The notes beneath the pieces are model-generated. The model was given only the letters and a program-made list of their open reading frames with translations, had not been told where the DNA came from and ran no database searches. A program made the position numbers and the translations under genes. 5,141 bases of DNA, from the NCBI GenBank assembly GCA_041672385.1, contig JBAYZQ010000164.1, forward strand, positions 1 through 5,141, read 5' to 3'. This document shows, one piece after another, positions 1 to 5,141 of the stretch (position 1 is its first letter; each line of letters opens with the position of its first letter). The stretch comes from JBAYZQ01 sp041672385 (GTDB lineage Bacteria; Spirochaetota; Spirochaetia; Sphaerochaetales; Sphaerochaetaceae).

Positions 1-1482
1 TTCTTTTCCAGCTTCTCTTGCTTCTCGTACTTCATCAAGAACACTTTTAATGTTAACTAGTCCATGAACAACAGCAACTTTAAGCTTGGTACCGGCTACA
101 TCTATTGTCCCAACTTTGACACCTTCATCAAGGCCTCTAACAACATCTAATTCAACATTAGCAAGCTCTTCACCAGTAACAAGGAAGTAAGCAGTTCTCA
201 CAGCTGCCTCCATAACACCACCGGTTGCACCAAAGATTGTACCAGCACCTGAATACTCTCCAATAGGATCATCAGCTTCTTCTTCAGGAAGATTCTTAAA
301 ATCGATACCAGCTGCTTTAATCATACGAGCAAATTCTCTAGTTGTGATGGAAAGATCATTATCCTGGAAACCAGAACTATGCATATGTTCGTTCTTGTCA
401 ATCTCAGATTTCTTTGCAGTACAAGGCATAATAGCAACGGAATAAATCTTTTCAGGATCCAAACCAGCTTTTTCCGCAAAATAGGTTTTTGTCACTGCTC
501 CCTGCATCTGCATAGGTGATTTTGCTGAAGAAAAATTAGGTATCATATCTGGATAATATTTTTCCATATATTCAGTCCAAGCAGGACAACAACTTGTAAG
601 TTGTGGAAGAACACCCTTATTTGTCAATCTATGAACAAATTCAGTTCCTTCTTCCATAATTGTCAAATCAGCAGCAAAGTTTGTATCAAATACTTTATCA
701 CAACCGAGTTTTCTCAAAACAGCATTAATCTTCTTTGTAGTTACTGTACCTTCAGCCATACCAAATTCTTCACCAATTCCAACTCTAATAGAAGGTGCAA
801 ACTGTGCACATACAATCTTATCAGGATTAGCAATAGCAGCTCTTAGACGGTCAGTATCATCTCTTTCATAGATTGCTCCAACCGGACAGTGAGCAGCACA
901 CTGACCACATTTAACACAAGGACTATCATCAAGCTTTAACATAGCTGCAGGTGCCATTACAACATTTGCCCCACGGCCAATATACTCAAGAGCATAAACT
1001 CCCTGAAGATCTTGACAAACCTGTACACAACGACCACATTTGATACATTTTGCAGGTTCCATAATTATTGCAGCAGAAGAATCATCAATAGGCTTTTCAC
1101 TTACTCTTGGCTCGAAAGGTTGCTCTCTTATGCCAAATTCAGCAGCAAGAGTTTGAAGCTCACAGTTTTGGTTTCTTATACAAGTAAGACAACTTGTAGG
1201 GTGAGTGGAAAGCATAAGTTCAATTATTGTTTTCCTTGTTTCAAAAAGCTCAGGATCAGTTGTAATAATACTTTGCCCTTCAGCAACAGGAGATGCACAT
1301 GCTCTCATTATCTTTGCAGAACCTTCCTGTTTAACGATACACAATCCACAAGAAGCAATAGGCTTCAAATCTGGATGATAACATAATGTAGGAATCTTTA
1401 TACCAGCTTTTTTGGCAGCAATAAGAATTGTTGTACCTGCCTCAACTTCTACTGGAACTCCATCTATTTTTAAATTAACCAT
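1..1482 (-). CDS. hndD: [FeFe] hydrogenase catalytic subunit (HndD/HydA), 3' end beyond window
   Basis: This is the catalytic subunit of a soluble NAD(H)- and ferredoxin-linked [FeFe] hydrogenase, which reversibly reduces protons to H2 at the H-cluster. My translation gives 494 residues, open at the left edge. An N-terminal [2Fe-2S] ferredoxin domain carries C34, C45, C48 and C62. Next comes the His-Cys3 [4Fe-4S] site (H94, C98, C101, C107), then two [4Fe-4S] sites (C146/149/152/156 and C189/192/195/199). The H-domain shows motif L1 TSCCPAW (296-302), where C298 matches the proton-relay Cys and C299 a ligand of the H-cluster cubane, and motif L2 MPCTAKKSE (352-360). Numbering runs almost residue for residue with Clostridium pasteurianum CpI. 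The third motif (ExxCxxGC type), with the last two cubane cysteines, would lie just past the edge, so roughly 80 or more residues are missing. A C-terminal extension cannot be judged. ATG at 1482 is preferred because MVNLKIDG resembles family N-termini; an in-frame GTG lies two codons upstream. It is the last visible operon gene, 16 bases after hndC. Confidence 0.96.
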   Translation of the reverse strand, partial: MVNLKIDGVPVEVEAGTTILIAAKKAGIKIPTLCYHPDLKPIASCGLCIVKQEGSAKIMRACASPVAEGQSIITTDPELFETRKTIIELMLSTHPTSCLTCIRNQNCELQTLAAEFGIREQPFEPRVSEKPIDDSSAAIIMEPAKCIKCGRCVQVCQDLQGVYALEYIGRGANVVMAPAAMLKLDDSPCVKCGQCAAHCPVGAIYERDDTDRLRAAIANPDKIVCAQFAPSIRVGIGEEFGMAEGTVTTKKINAVLRKLGCDKVFDTNFAADLTIMEEGTEFVHRLTNKGVLPQLTSCCPAWTEYMEKYYPDMIPNFSSAKSPMQMQGAVTKTYFAEKAGLDPEKIYSVAIMPCTAKKSEIDKNEHMHSSGFQDNDLSITTREFARMIKAAGIDFKNLPEEEADDPIGEYSGAGTIFGATGGVMEAAVRTAYFLVTGEELANVELDVVRGLDEGVKVGTIDVAGTKLKVAVVHGLVNIKSVLDEVREAREAGKE

Positions 1483-1488
1483 ATTCAC

Positions 1489-1501
1489 TTCTTTCCTCCT
1501 A
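1489..1501 (-). promoter_or_regulatory. Shine-Dalgarno site of the hydrogenase catalytic gene, overlapping the upstream stop codon
   Basis: A perfect AGGAGG lies at 1500-1495 on the minus strand. It overlaps the TAG stop of the NuoF-like gene (1501-1499), reading TAGGAGG. It is 12 bases from the ATG at 1482 but only 6 bases from an in-frame GTG at 1488-1486. The site therefore bears on start choice: spacing favours GTG, family resemblance favours ATG, and the difference is two residues. The overlap suggests that ribosomes finishing the upstream gene can reinitiate here. Confidence 0.75.
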
Positions 1502-3286
1502 TCTCTTAGAAATTGCACCGAATTTACATGTTGTATAACAAACACCACATTTGATACATGTATTAGGGTCAATTTTATGAGGTTCTTTTACCTTTCCGGA
1601 AATAGCACCTACTGGACATTTTCTTGCACAAGCAGTACAGCCAACACATTTATCAGGATCAATAACATAACTTATCAGTTTTTTACATTTTCCTGCAGGA
1701 CATTTTTTGTCAATAATATGTGCTTTATATTCTTCAGGGAAATACTTCATTGTAGAAAGAATTGGATTAGGACTTGTTTGACCAAGTGCACACAAAGAAC
1801 CACGTTTCATAGCCTGTGCAATCTTCTTAATCTTTTCAAGGTCTTCCATAGTACCAGTGCCATCTGTAATTTTGTTCATGAGACCAAGCATTGTCTTTCC
1901 ACCGATACGACATGGTGCACATTTACCACAAGATTCATCAACTGTAAATTCAAGATAGAACTTAGCAACGTCTACCATACAGTCATCTTCATCCATGACA
2001 ATCATTCCACCACTTCCCATCATAGAACCAATTTTAATCAAAGAACCAAAATCAATTGGAGTGTCAAGGTTTTCTTTAGTAATAACTCCACCACTTGGAC
2101 CACCAGTCTGAACAGCTTTGAATTTTTTACCATTGGCAATTCCACCACCAATATCAAAAACAATTTCTCTAAGGGTTGTTCCCATTGGAACTTCAACCAA
2201 ACCTGAGTTACTAATTTTTCCAGTAAGAGCAAAAACTTTTGTTCCATGAGAATCTTCAGTTCCAATTTTTGAGAACCAGGCTCCACCTTTATGAATAATT
2301 ACAGGAACATTTGCCCAAGTTTCAACATTGTTGATTTCAGTTGGTTTACCCCAAAGTCCTTTTACAGCTGGGAAAGGAGGCCTTGGTTGTGGCATTCCAC
2401 GTTTTCCTTCAATTGATTGTAACAAAGCTGTTTCTTCTCCACAAACAAAAGCTCCAGCTCCAAGTCTGATTTCAATATCAAAATCAAAACCACTACCAAG
2501 AATATCTTTACCTAAAAGACCATATTTTCTTGATTGTTCCATAGCAACTTCAAGACGATGAATTGCAAGTGGATATTCTGCACGAATATAAATAAAACCT
2601 TTGCAAGCTCCAATTGTTTTACCACAAATAGTCATTGCTTCAAGAATTGAGTGAGGGTCACCTTCTAAGGTAGAACGATCCATATAAGCTCCTGGATCAC
2701 CTTCATCAGCGTTACAAACAACGTATTTAATATCATTTTCCGCTTTTTTGGTAAAATTCCACTTCATCCAAGTTGGGAATCCTGCACCGCCACGTCCTCG
2801 AAGACCAGCAATCTTAAGTTCATTAATTATATCATCCGGGGTCATTTCAAAAAGTGCTTTTTCTAAAGCTGAATAACCATCTCGAGCAATATATTCATCA
2901 ATGTTCTCAGGATCAATAAATCCACAGTTTCTTAGAACAATTCTAAATTGTTTCTGATAAAATTGAATATCTTCAACTTGAGCATGTTCTTTACTAATAT
3001 TTTTATCATAAAGTAATCTGGTAACTTCACGACCTTTAATAATATGTTCAGAAATAATCTCAGCTGCATCCTCCGGTTTGACTTTTACATAAAAAGAATC
3101 TTCTGGAAGAACTTTAACAATTGGACCTTGTTCACAGAAACCAAAACATCCAGTCTTAACAACCTGAACGTCATTTTCTACACCTTGTTTTTTTGCTTCT
3201 GAAATAAGGTTCTTATAAATCTCATTACTGTGGCTAGACTCACAACCTGTTCCACCACAAACCAATATATAGTTTTTAATTGCCAT
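1499..3286 (-). CDS. hndC: NuoF-like NAD(H)/FMN subunit of [FeFe] hydrogenase (HndC/HydB)
   Basis: This 595-residue flavoprotein is the diaphorase subunit, where NAD(H) exchanges electrons with FMN and, in bifurcating relatives, the probable site of bifurcation. An N-terminal thioredoxin-like [2Fe-2S] domain (about 1-90) has C10, C15, C47 and C51. The NuoF core follows: a glycine-rich FMN/NADH loop LRGRGGAGFP (162-171), NADEGDPGAY (192-201) and the nucleotide-site segment GAGAFVCGEETAL (276-288). An SLBB-type region sits near 345-400. The NuoF [4Fe-4S] site is C453, C456, C459 and C499. The C-terminus adds a CPAGKC element (C529, C534) and a two-cluster ferredoxin domain (C547/550/553/557 and C577/580/583/587). 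Full-length complex I NuoF lacks both terminal ferredoxin domains; their presence marks the hydrogenase-type subunit. The start ATG shares one base with the preceding stop (TAATG) and has GGAGGT 5 bases upstream, inside the end of hndB, which points to translational coupling. No frameshift or missing key residue was seen. Confidence 0.96.
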   Translation of the reverse strand: MAIKNYILVCGGTGCESSHSNEIYKNLISEAKKQGVENDVQVVKTGCFGFCEQGPIVKVLPEDSFYVKVKPEDAAEIISEHIIKGREVTRLLYDKNISKEHAQVEDIQFYQKQFRIVLRNCGFIDPENIDEYIARDGYSALEKALFEMTPDDIINELKIAGLRGRGGAGFPTWMKWNFTKKAENDIKYVVCNADEGDPGAYMDRSTLEGDPHSILEAMTICGKTIGACKGFIYIRAEYPLAIHRLEVAMEQSRKYGLLGKDILGSGFDFDIEIRLGAGAFVCGEETALLQSIEGKRGMPQPRPPFPAVKGLWGKPTEINNVETWANVPVIIHKGGAWFSKIGTEDSHGTKVFALTGKISNSGLVEVPMGTTLREIVFDIGGGIANGKKFKAVQTGGPSGGVITKENLDTPIDFGSLIKIGSMMGSGGMIVMDEDDCMVDVAKFYLEFTVDESCGKCAPCRIGGKTMLGLMNKITDGTGTMEDLEKIKKIAQAMKRGSLCALGQTSPNPILSTMKYFPEEYKAHIIDKKCPAGKCKKLISYVIDPDKCVGCTACARKCPVGAISGKVKEPHKIDPNTCIKCGVCYTTCKFGAISKR

Positions 3287-3678
3287 TATTTACCTCCATT
3301 CTTTATAATATCAATAGAAGGTCTGTCAAAAATATGGTCAGTAACAAGTTTCTTTCCAACAATATGGTCTTCTACAATTTTTTTAGCAACCGTTGCATCT
3401 ACCTTGCCATAAATAGTGGTAGGCATACCAGGTACTATAACTTCAACTGTAGGTTCTACGTAACATAGGCCCATACACCCTGTTTGTGTTACAGAGACAT
3501 TTGTAATACCTTTTTCATCCAGAGCTTCAATAAATGCTTCCAAAGCTAATTTTGCTCCTGCGGCAATACCACAAGTTCCCATTCCAACAATAATTTGACA
3601 ATCTTTTCCTTCGATATCTCGTTTTTTAAGATCATCCTGTTTTTTTGCTCTTAAATTCCTGAGCTCTTCCAATGTCAT
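3286..3678 (-). CDS. hndB: Thioredoxin-like [2Fe-2S] subunit of the hydrogenase (HndB type)
   Basis: This 130-residue small electron-transfer protein resembles HndB of the four-subunit Desulfovibrio Hnd hydrogenase. A charged, probably helical N-terminus (1-25) precedes a thioredoxin-fold [2Fe-2S] domain with VGMGTCGIAAGAK (31-43, C36) and TGCMGLC (66-72, C68 and C72). At the position matching the first ligand of the related domain in the NuoF-like subunit there is Gly32. The only other cysteine is C27, nine residues before C36, so the fourth ligand is uncertain. It most likely relays electrons between, or helps assemble, the NuoE-like and NuoF-like subunits (inference from the family). It overlaps the ATPase stop by four bases (ATGA), has AGGAG 7 bases before the ATG, and overlaps the next start by one base, so it is firmly inside the operon. 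Some three-subunit Hyd enzymes lack this protein, so its presence favours the HndABCD-type complex. Confidence 0.9.
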   Translation of the reverse strand: MTLEELRNLRAKKQDDLKKRDIEGKDCQIIVGMGTCGIAAGAKLALEAFIEALDEKGITNVSVTQTGCMGLCYVEPTVEVIVPGMPTTIYGKVDATVAKKIVEDHIVGKKLVTDHIFDRPSIDIIKNGGK

Positions 3679-4271
3679 AATAATTCTCCTTTATCCGGGA
3701 TATCTAGCATCGTTTCCACTCTTACTTGATTAACTTCTTCTTCTTTTGATTCAAGAAATTGCTTTGCTAGCGAAAGAGATCCACTAGATCTCAAATCTCC
3801 TAAAACCTCAAGCAATTCAGAACGAGAAATCGTATAGGACCTAGAGCCCTTTCTAGTTGTCAAACTTCTTTCAACAATTACATCACAAACTGATTTACAG
3901 TTCCCTGAAAATATTGCCAAAATAGTTAAACTAAGATTTCCCAAAGGCATAACATCAATATCGGTTAAATCAAAACCGAAGTAGATTGTTGTTCCTTTTC
4001 CAACGGAAGATGAAATTTTGCAATCTTTGCTTGTCTGGAATAAAAAAGGTATTCCAAGACCAACTTTCCTTTTTATATGTTTAACACCATCAGTGTAAAA
4101 AGGGTCTTTAACCTTTCTTAATATTTCATCACTCATGCCTTTTCCATTATCTACAACCTTAAAAGAGATGTATTTAGGAGTCTCGGAAATTAAAATTTTA
4201 ATTTCTGTTGCCCCTGCTTCCATGGAATTTTGCGAAATATCTAAAAGAAAGTCACAAAGAAAAAAATGCAT
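3675..4271 (-). CDS. Hydrogenase-operon GHKL-fold ATP-binding protein, function unknown
   Basis: This 198-residue protein has a Bergerat (GHKL) ATP-binding fold, as in histidine kinases, anti-sigma kinases and MutL. The N-box is DISQNSMEAGAT (11-22) with N15 as the probable Mg2+ ligand. The G1 box is DNGKGM (41-46), followed by DPFYT (56-60), the G2 box VGLGIPFL (70-77) and a G3-like GKGTTIYF (91-98). After this fold come about 100 residues beginning DIDVMPLGN (104-112), with no recognised domain. No phosphoacceptor His domain, sensor or membrane segment is visible, so it is not a complete sensor kinase. It starts 14 bases after hndA with AGAAGG close upstream, and its TGA overlaps the hndB ATG. 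A similar small ATPase occupies this place in hydrogenase operons of other anaerobes (recalled, for example Clostridium thermocellum), where it is often labelled histidine kinase. A role in assembly, stability or regulation of the enzyme is conceivable but unproven. Confidence 0.88.
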   Translation of the reverse strand: MHFFLCDFLLDISQNSMEAGATEIKILISETPKYISFKVVDNGKGMSDEILRKVKDPFYTDGVKHIKRKVGLGIPFLFQTSKDCKISSSVGKGTTIYFGFDLTDIDVMPLGNLSLTILAIFSGNCKSVCDVIVERSLTTRKGSRSYTISRSELLEVLGDLRSSGSLSLAKQFLESKEEEVNQVRVETMLDIPDKGELL

Positions 4272-4285
4272 TTATCCCTTCTTGT

Positions 4286-4759
4286 TTAGTTAAACTTTCC
4301 AACAATGCCAGCAACTTGCTCTTTGGTAACTTTACCAAAAACCTCACCATCAACTGTCATTACAGGAGCCAATCCACAGCAACCTACACATCTAACAGCT
4401 TCAAGGGAATACTTCTCGTCGCTAGTCATACCACCAATCTTAAGATTATATAGTTTTTCCAACTCTTCAAGAATCTTTTCTCCACCTTTCAGATAACAAG
4501 CAGTACCTAAACACACCTGGATGTTATATTTACCGGGTTTTGTTAATTTGAAGAAGTGATAAAAAGTTACAACTCCCCAAATTTTTGACAAAGGAACATC
4601 AAGCATTACTGAAACCTTTTCAGCTGCCTCCCGTGAAATATAACCAACTTCTCCCTGTACTTTATGAAGAACCATGATTAGGTTACCGGGCTTATCTTTC
4701 CATTCGTTAATGAATTCGACCAACGAATCTGAAAACTTTAATTCATTCTTTTCAGACAT
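4286..4759 (-). CDS. hndA: NuoE-like [2Fe-2S] subunit of [FeFe] hydrogenase (HndA/HydC)
   Basis: This 157-residue soluble subunit is homologous to the 24-kDa NuoE subunit of complex I. It binds one [2Fe-2S] cluster close to the FMN of the NuoF-like partner. A helical N-terminal part (about 10-60, including HKVQGEVGYIS at 32-42 and IWGVVTFYHFF at 60-70) precedes the thioredoxin-fold domain. The four ligands are C83 and C88 in VCLGTAC and C124 and C128 in CVGCCGLAP; C127 is an extra cysteine next to the last ligand. The length is normal for hydrogenase-type NuoE proteins. It is the first gene of the operon, with GGAGG 4 bases before the ATG and a promoter candidate about 40 to 65 bases upstream. 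Only the hydrogenase context separates it from a NuoE of complex I or of a formate dehydrogenase, and that context is strong here. Confidence 0.94.
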   Translation of the reverse strand: MSEKNELKFSDSLVEFINEWKDKPGNLIMVLHKVQGEVGYISREAAEKVSVMLDVPLSKIWGVVTFYHFFKLTKPGKYNIQVCLGTACYLKGGEKILEELEKLYNLKIGGMTSDEKYSLEAVRCVGCCGLAPVMTVDGEVFGKVTKEQVAGIVGKFN

Positions 4760-4796
4760 AAAACCTCCAATATTCTAGAAATTACTACAATTATGA

Positions 4797-4825
4797 ATTA
4801 TTACACAACAATTGCTAAATTTCAA
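4797..4825 (-). promoter_or_regulatory. Candidate sigma70-type promoter of the hydrogenase operon
   Basis: On the minus strand a -35 box TTGAAA (4825-4820, 5 of 6 to consensus) is separated by exactly 17 bases from a -10 box AATAAT (4802-4797, 5 of 6). Transcription would begin near 4790, giving a leader of about 30 bases before the NuoE-like start at 4759. The DNA just upstream is very AT-rich and could act as an UP element (inference). In such AT-rich DNA, matches of this quality also occur by chance, but the position in the only real gap before the operon supports it. Confidence 0.5.
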
Positions 4826-4849
4826 TAAAAAGTTATCGAATAAAAAGTT
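4824..4849. repeat. Tandem 11-base direct repeat upstream of the operon promoter
   Basis: The plus-strand word AATAAAAAGTT occurs at 4824-4834 and again, identically, at 4839-4849, a period of 15 bases. The first copy overlaps the -35 box candidate by two bases. The second copy also forms part of the left arm of the inverted repeat at 4835-4869. It could be a regulator-binding site, an UP-like element, or simply low-complexity AT sequence. Confidence 0.45.
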
Positions 4850-4869
4850 TTCTTACTTTTTTTATCGAT
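4835..4869 (-). terminator. AT-rich inverted repeat, possible weak terminator of the upstream gene
   Basis: The arms are 4835-4848 and 4855-4869, around a 6-base loop. They pair as ATCGA/TCGAT (5 bp) and AAAAAGT/ACTTTTT (7 bp), separated by a small internal loop. On the minus strand the repeat begins two bases after the TAA of the upstream gene, and a second T5 run follows at 4831-4827, which is the layout of an intrinsic terminator. The stem has only three G-C pairs and the T run is not directly adjacent, so termination would be weak. It may instead be a protein-binding site. Confidence 0.4.
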
Positions 4870-4871
4870 TT

Positions 4872-5141
4872 TTATTCAATTTCTAACCAAACTGGAAGAT
4901 GATCACTAACACCCTGTTTTAATTTCAAATCCCAATTAAAGGGAATATTATTTTCTTTTAATAATTTCCCATTTGAAATTACACCAGCATCTTTAAACTC
5001 CCAACCAGTATCATCAAAAAGGCAACTATTACAGAGAATATTATCAAAGGAATACCATTTTTCATAGAAATAAGAACCTTTACTGTCTTTTAGAATGCAA
5101 TTATCCAACCAGAAGGAATACCAAAAAGATCTATTGCTTTT
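4872..5141 (-). CDS. Endonuclease/exonuclease/phosphatase family protein, C-terminal fragment cut by window edge
   Basis: An open reading frame enters from the right edge with no stop and ends in TAA at 4874-4872, giving the last 89 residues of a larger protein. A TTG at 5108 is an internal Leu codon and not a convincing start, because the frame continues upstream to the edge. The end reads GVSDHLPVWLEIE, whose SDHLPV is the conserved C-terminal Ser-Asp-His motif of the DNase I-like metal-dependent EEP superfamily; the His is catalytic. GSYFYEKWYSFDNIL (27-41 of the fragment) resembles the strand before it in such proteins, with the D of FDNIL in the usual place. The substrate (nucleic acid, phosphoinositide or other phosphodiester) cannot be told from this end. 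No functional link to the hydrogenase is evident; a 112-base gap with a possible terminator and a promoter separates them. Confidence 0.75.
   Translation of the reverse strand, partial: KSNRSFWYSFWLDNCILKDSKGSYFYEKWYSFDNILCNSCLFDDTGWEFKDAGVISNGKLLKENNIPFNWDLKLKQGVSDHLPVWLEIE

Noticed and set aside
601..1386. Two further plus-strand reading frames (601-846 and 1012-1386) opposite the hydrogenase catalytic gene.
   Set aside because: They are low-complexity Ser/Asn/Cys/Thr-rich translations antisense to conserved iron-sulfur and H-cluster sequence, so they are shadows.
1412..2206. A 264-codon plus-strand reading frame antisense to the NuoF-like gene and the start of the hydrogenase catalytic gene.
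   Set aside because: Its product is an improbable mix rich in Ser, Thr, Asn, Phe and Cys with no domain. It lies wholly opposite two well-supported genes, and no ribosome site or promoter stands out. It is a shadow of their codon use.
3675..4271. The GHKL protein as a sensor histidine kinase of a two-component system.
   Set aside because: There is no dimerisation/phosphoacceptor His domain, sensor or transmembrane segment, and no response regulator gene in the window. Only the ATP-binding fold is shared.
4286..4759. The NuoE-like and NuoF-like genes as parts of a respiratory complex I (nuo operon).
   Set aside because: No membrane subunits or other nuo genes are present. The NuoF-like protein has the extra N- and C-terminal iron-sulfur domains of hydrogenase partners, and an [FeFe] hydrogenase gene follows directly.
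4797..4818. A possible Rex (NADH-sensing repressor) operator around TTGTTGTG in the promoter spacer.
   Set aside because: Only one half resembles the Rex half-site TTGTTA, and the expected TAACAA partner is missing at the right distance. It would suit the biology, but the palindrome is not there.
4872..5108. A complete 78-residue gene starting at the TTG codon at 5108.
   Set aside because: The frame stays open to the window edge, and the sequence matches only the C-terminal end of a larger EEP-fold protein, so it is a fragment cut by the window.

Overview
The window is an AT-rich stretch of bacterial DNA. It is almost entirely filled by one minus-strand operon for a multi-subunit, cytoplasmic, NAD(H)-linked [FeFe] hydrogenase of the Hnd/Hyd (electron-bifurcating) type. 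The subunit set and low G+C fit a strictly anaerobic fermenter. Clostridia and low-G+C spirochaetes such as Treponema are both plausible, and the sequence alone does not settle which. No RNA genes, insertion sequences, CRISPR arrays or prophage genes were seen.

Layout, read in the direction of transcription (right to left). At 5141-4872 is the C-terminal end of an unrelated endonuclease/exonuclease/phosphatase-fold protein, cut by the window edge. The 112-base gap at 4871-4760 holds an AT-rich inverted repeat just after that gene's stop, a tandem 11-base repeat, and a good sigma70-type promoter candidate for the operon. Then follow: a NuoE-like [2Fe-2S] subunit (hndA/hydC, 4759-4286); a small GHKL-fold ATPase with no kinase module (4271-3675); a stand-alone thioredoxin-like [2Fe-2S] subunit (hndB, 3678-3286); a NuoF-like flavoprotein with extra iron-sulfur domains at both ends (hndC/hydB, 3286-1499); and the [FeFe] hydrogenase catalytic subunit (hndD/hydA, from 1482), which runs off the left edge before its last H-cluster motif. 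Intergenic distances within the operon are +14, -4, -1 and +16 bases, so the genes are very probably co-transcribed and partly translationally coupled.

How the genes work together: in characterised relatives (Thermotoga maritima HydABC, Acetobacterium woodii HydABC, Desulfovibrio fructosivorans HndABCD), NAD(H) reacts at the FMN of the NuoF-like subunit. Electrons from there and from reduced ferredoxin are passed through a chain of [2Fe-2S] and [4Fe-4S] centres to the H-cluster, where protons are reduced to H2; the reaction is reversible. All expected cofactor-binding motifs up to the window edge are intact. The least understood member is the GHKL ATPase between the NuoE-like and thioredoxin-like subunits. 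The same neighbourhood is known from other anaerobes, but to my knowledge its role is not established. The H-cluster maturation genes (hydE, hydF, hydG) are not in this window.
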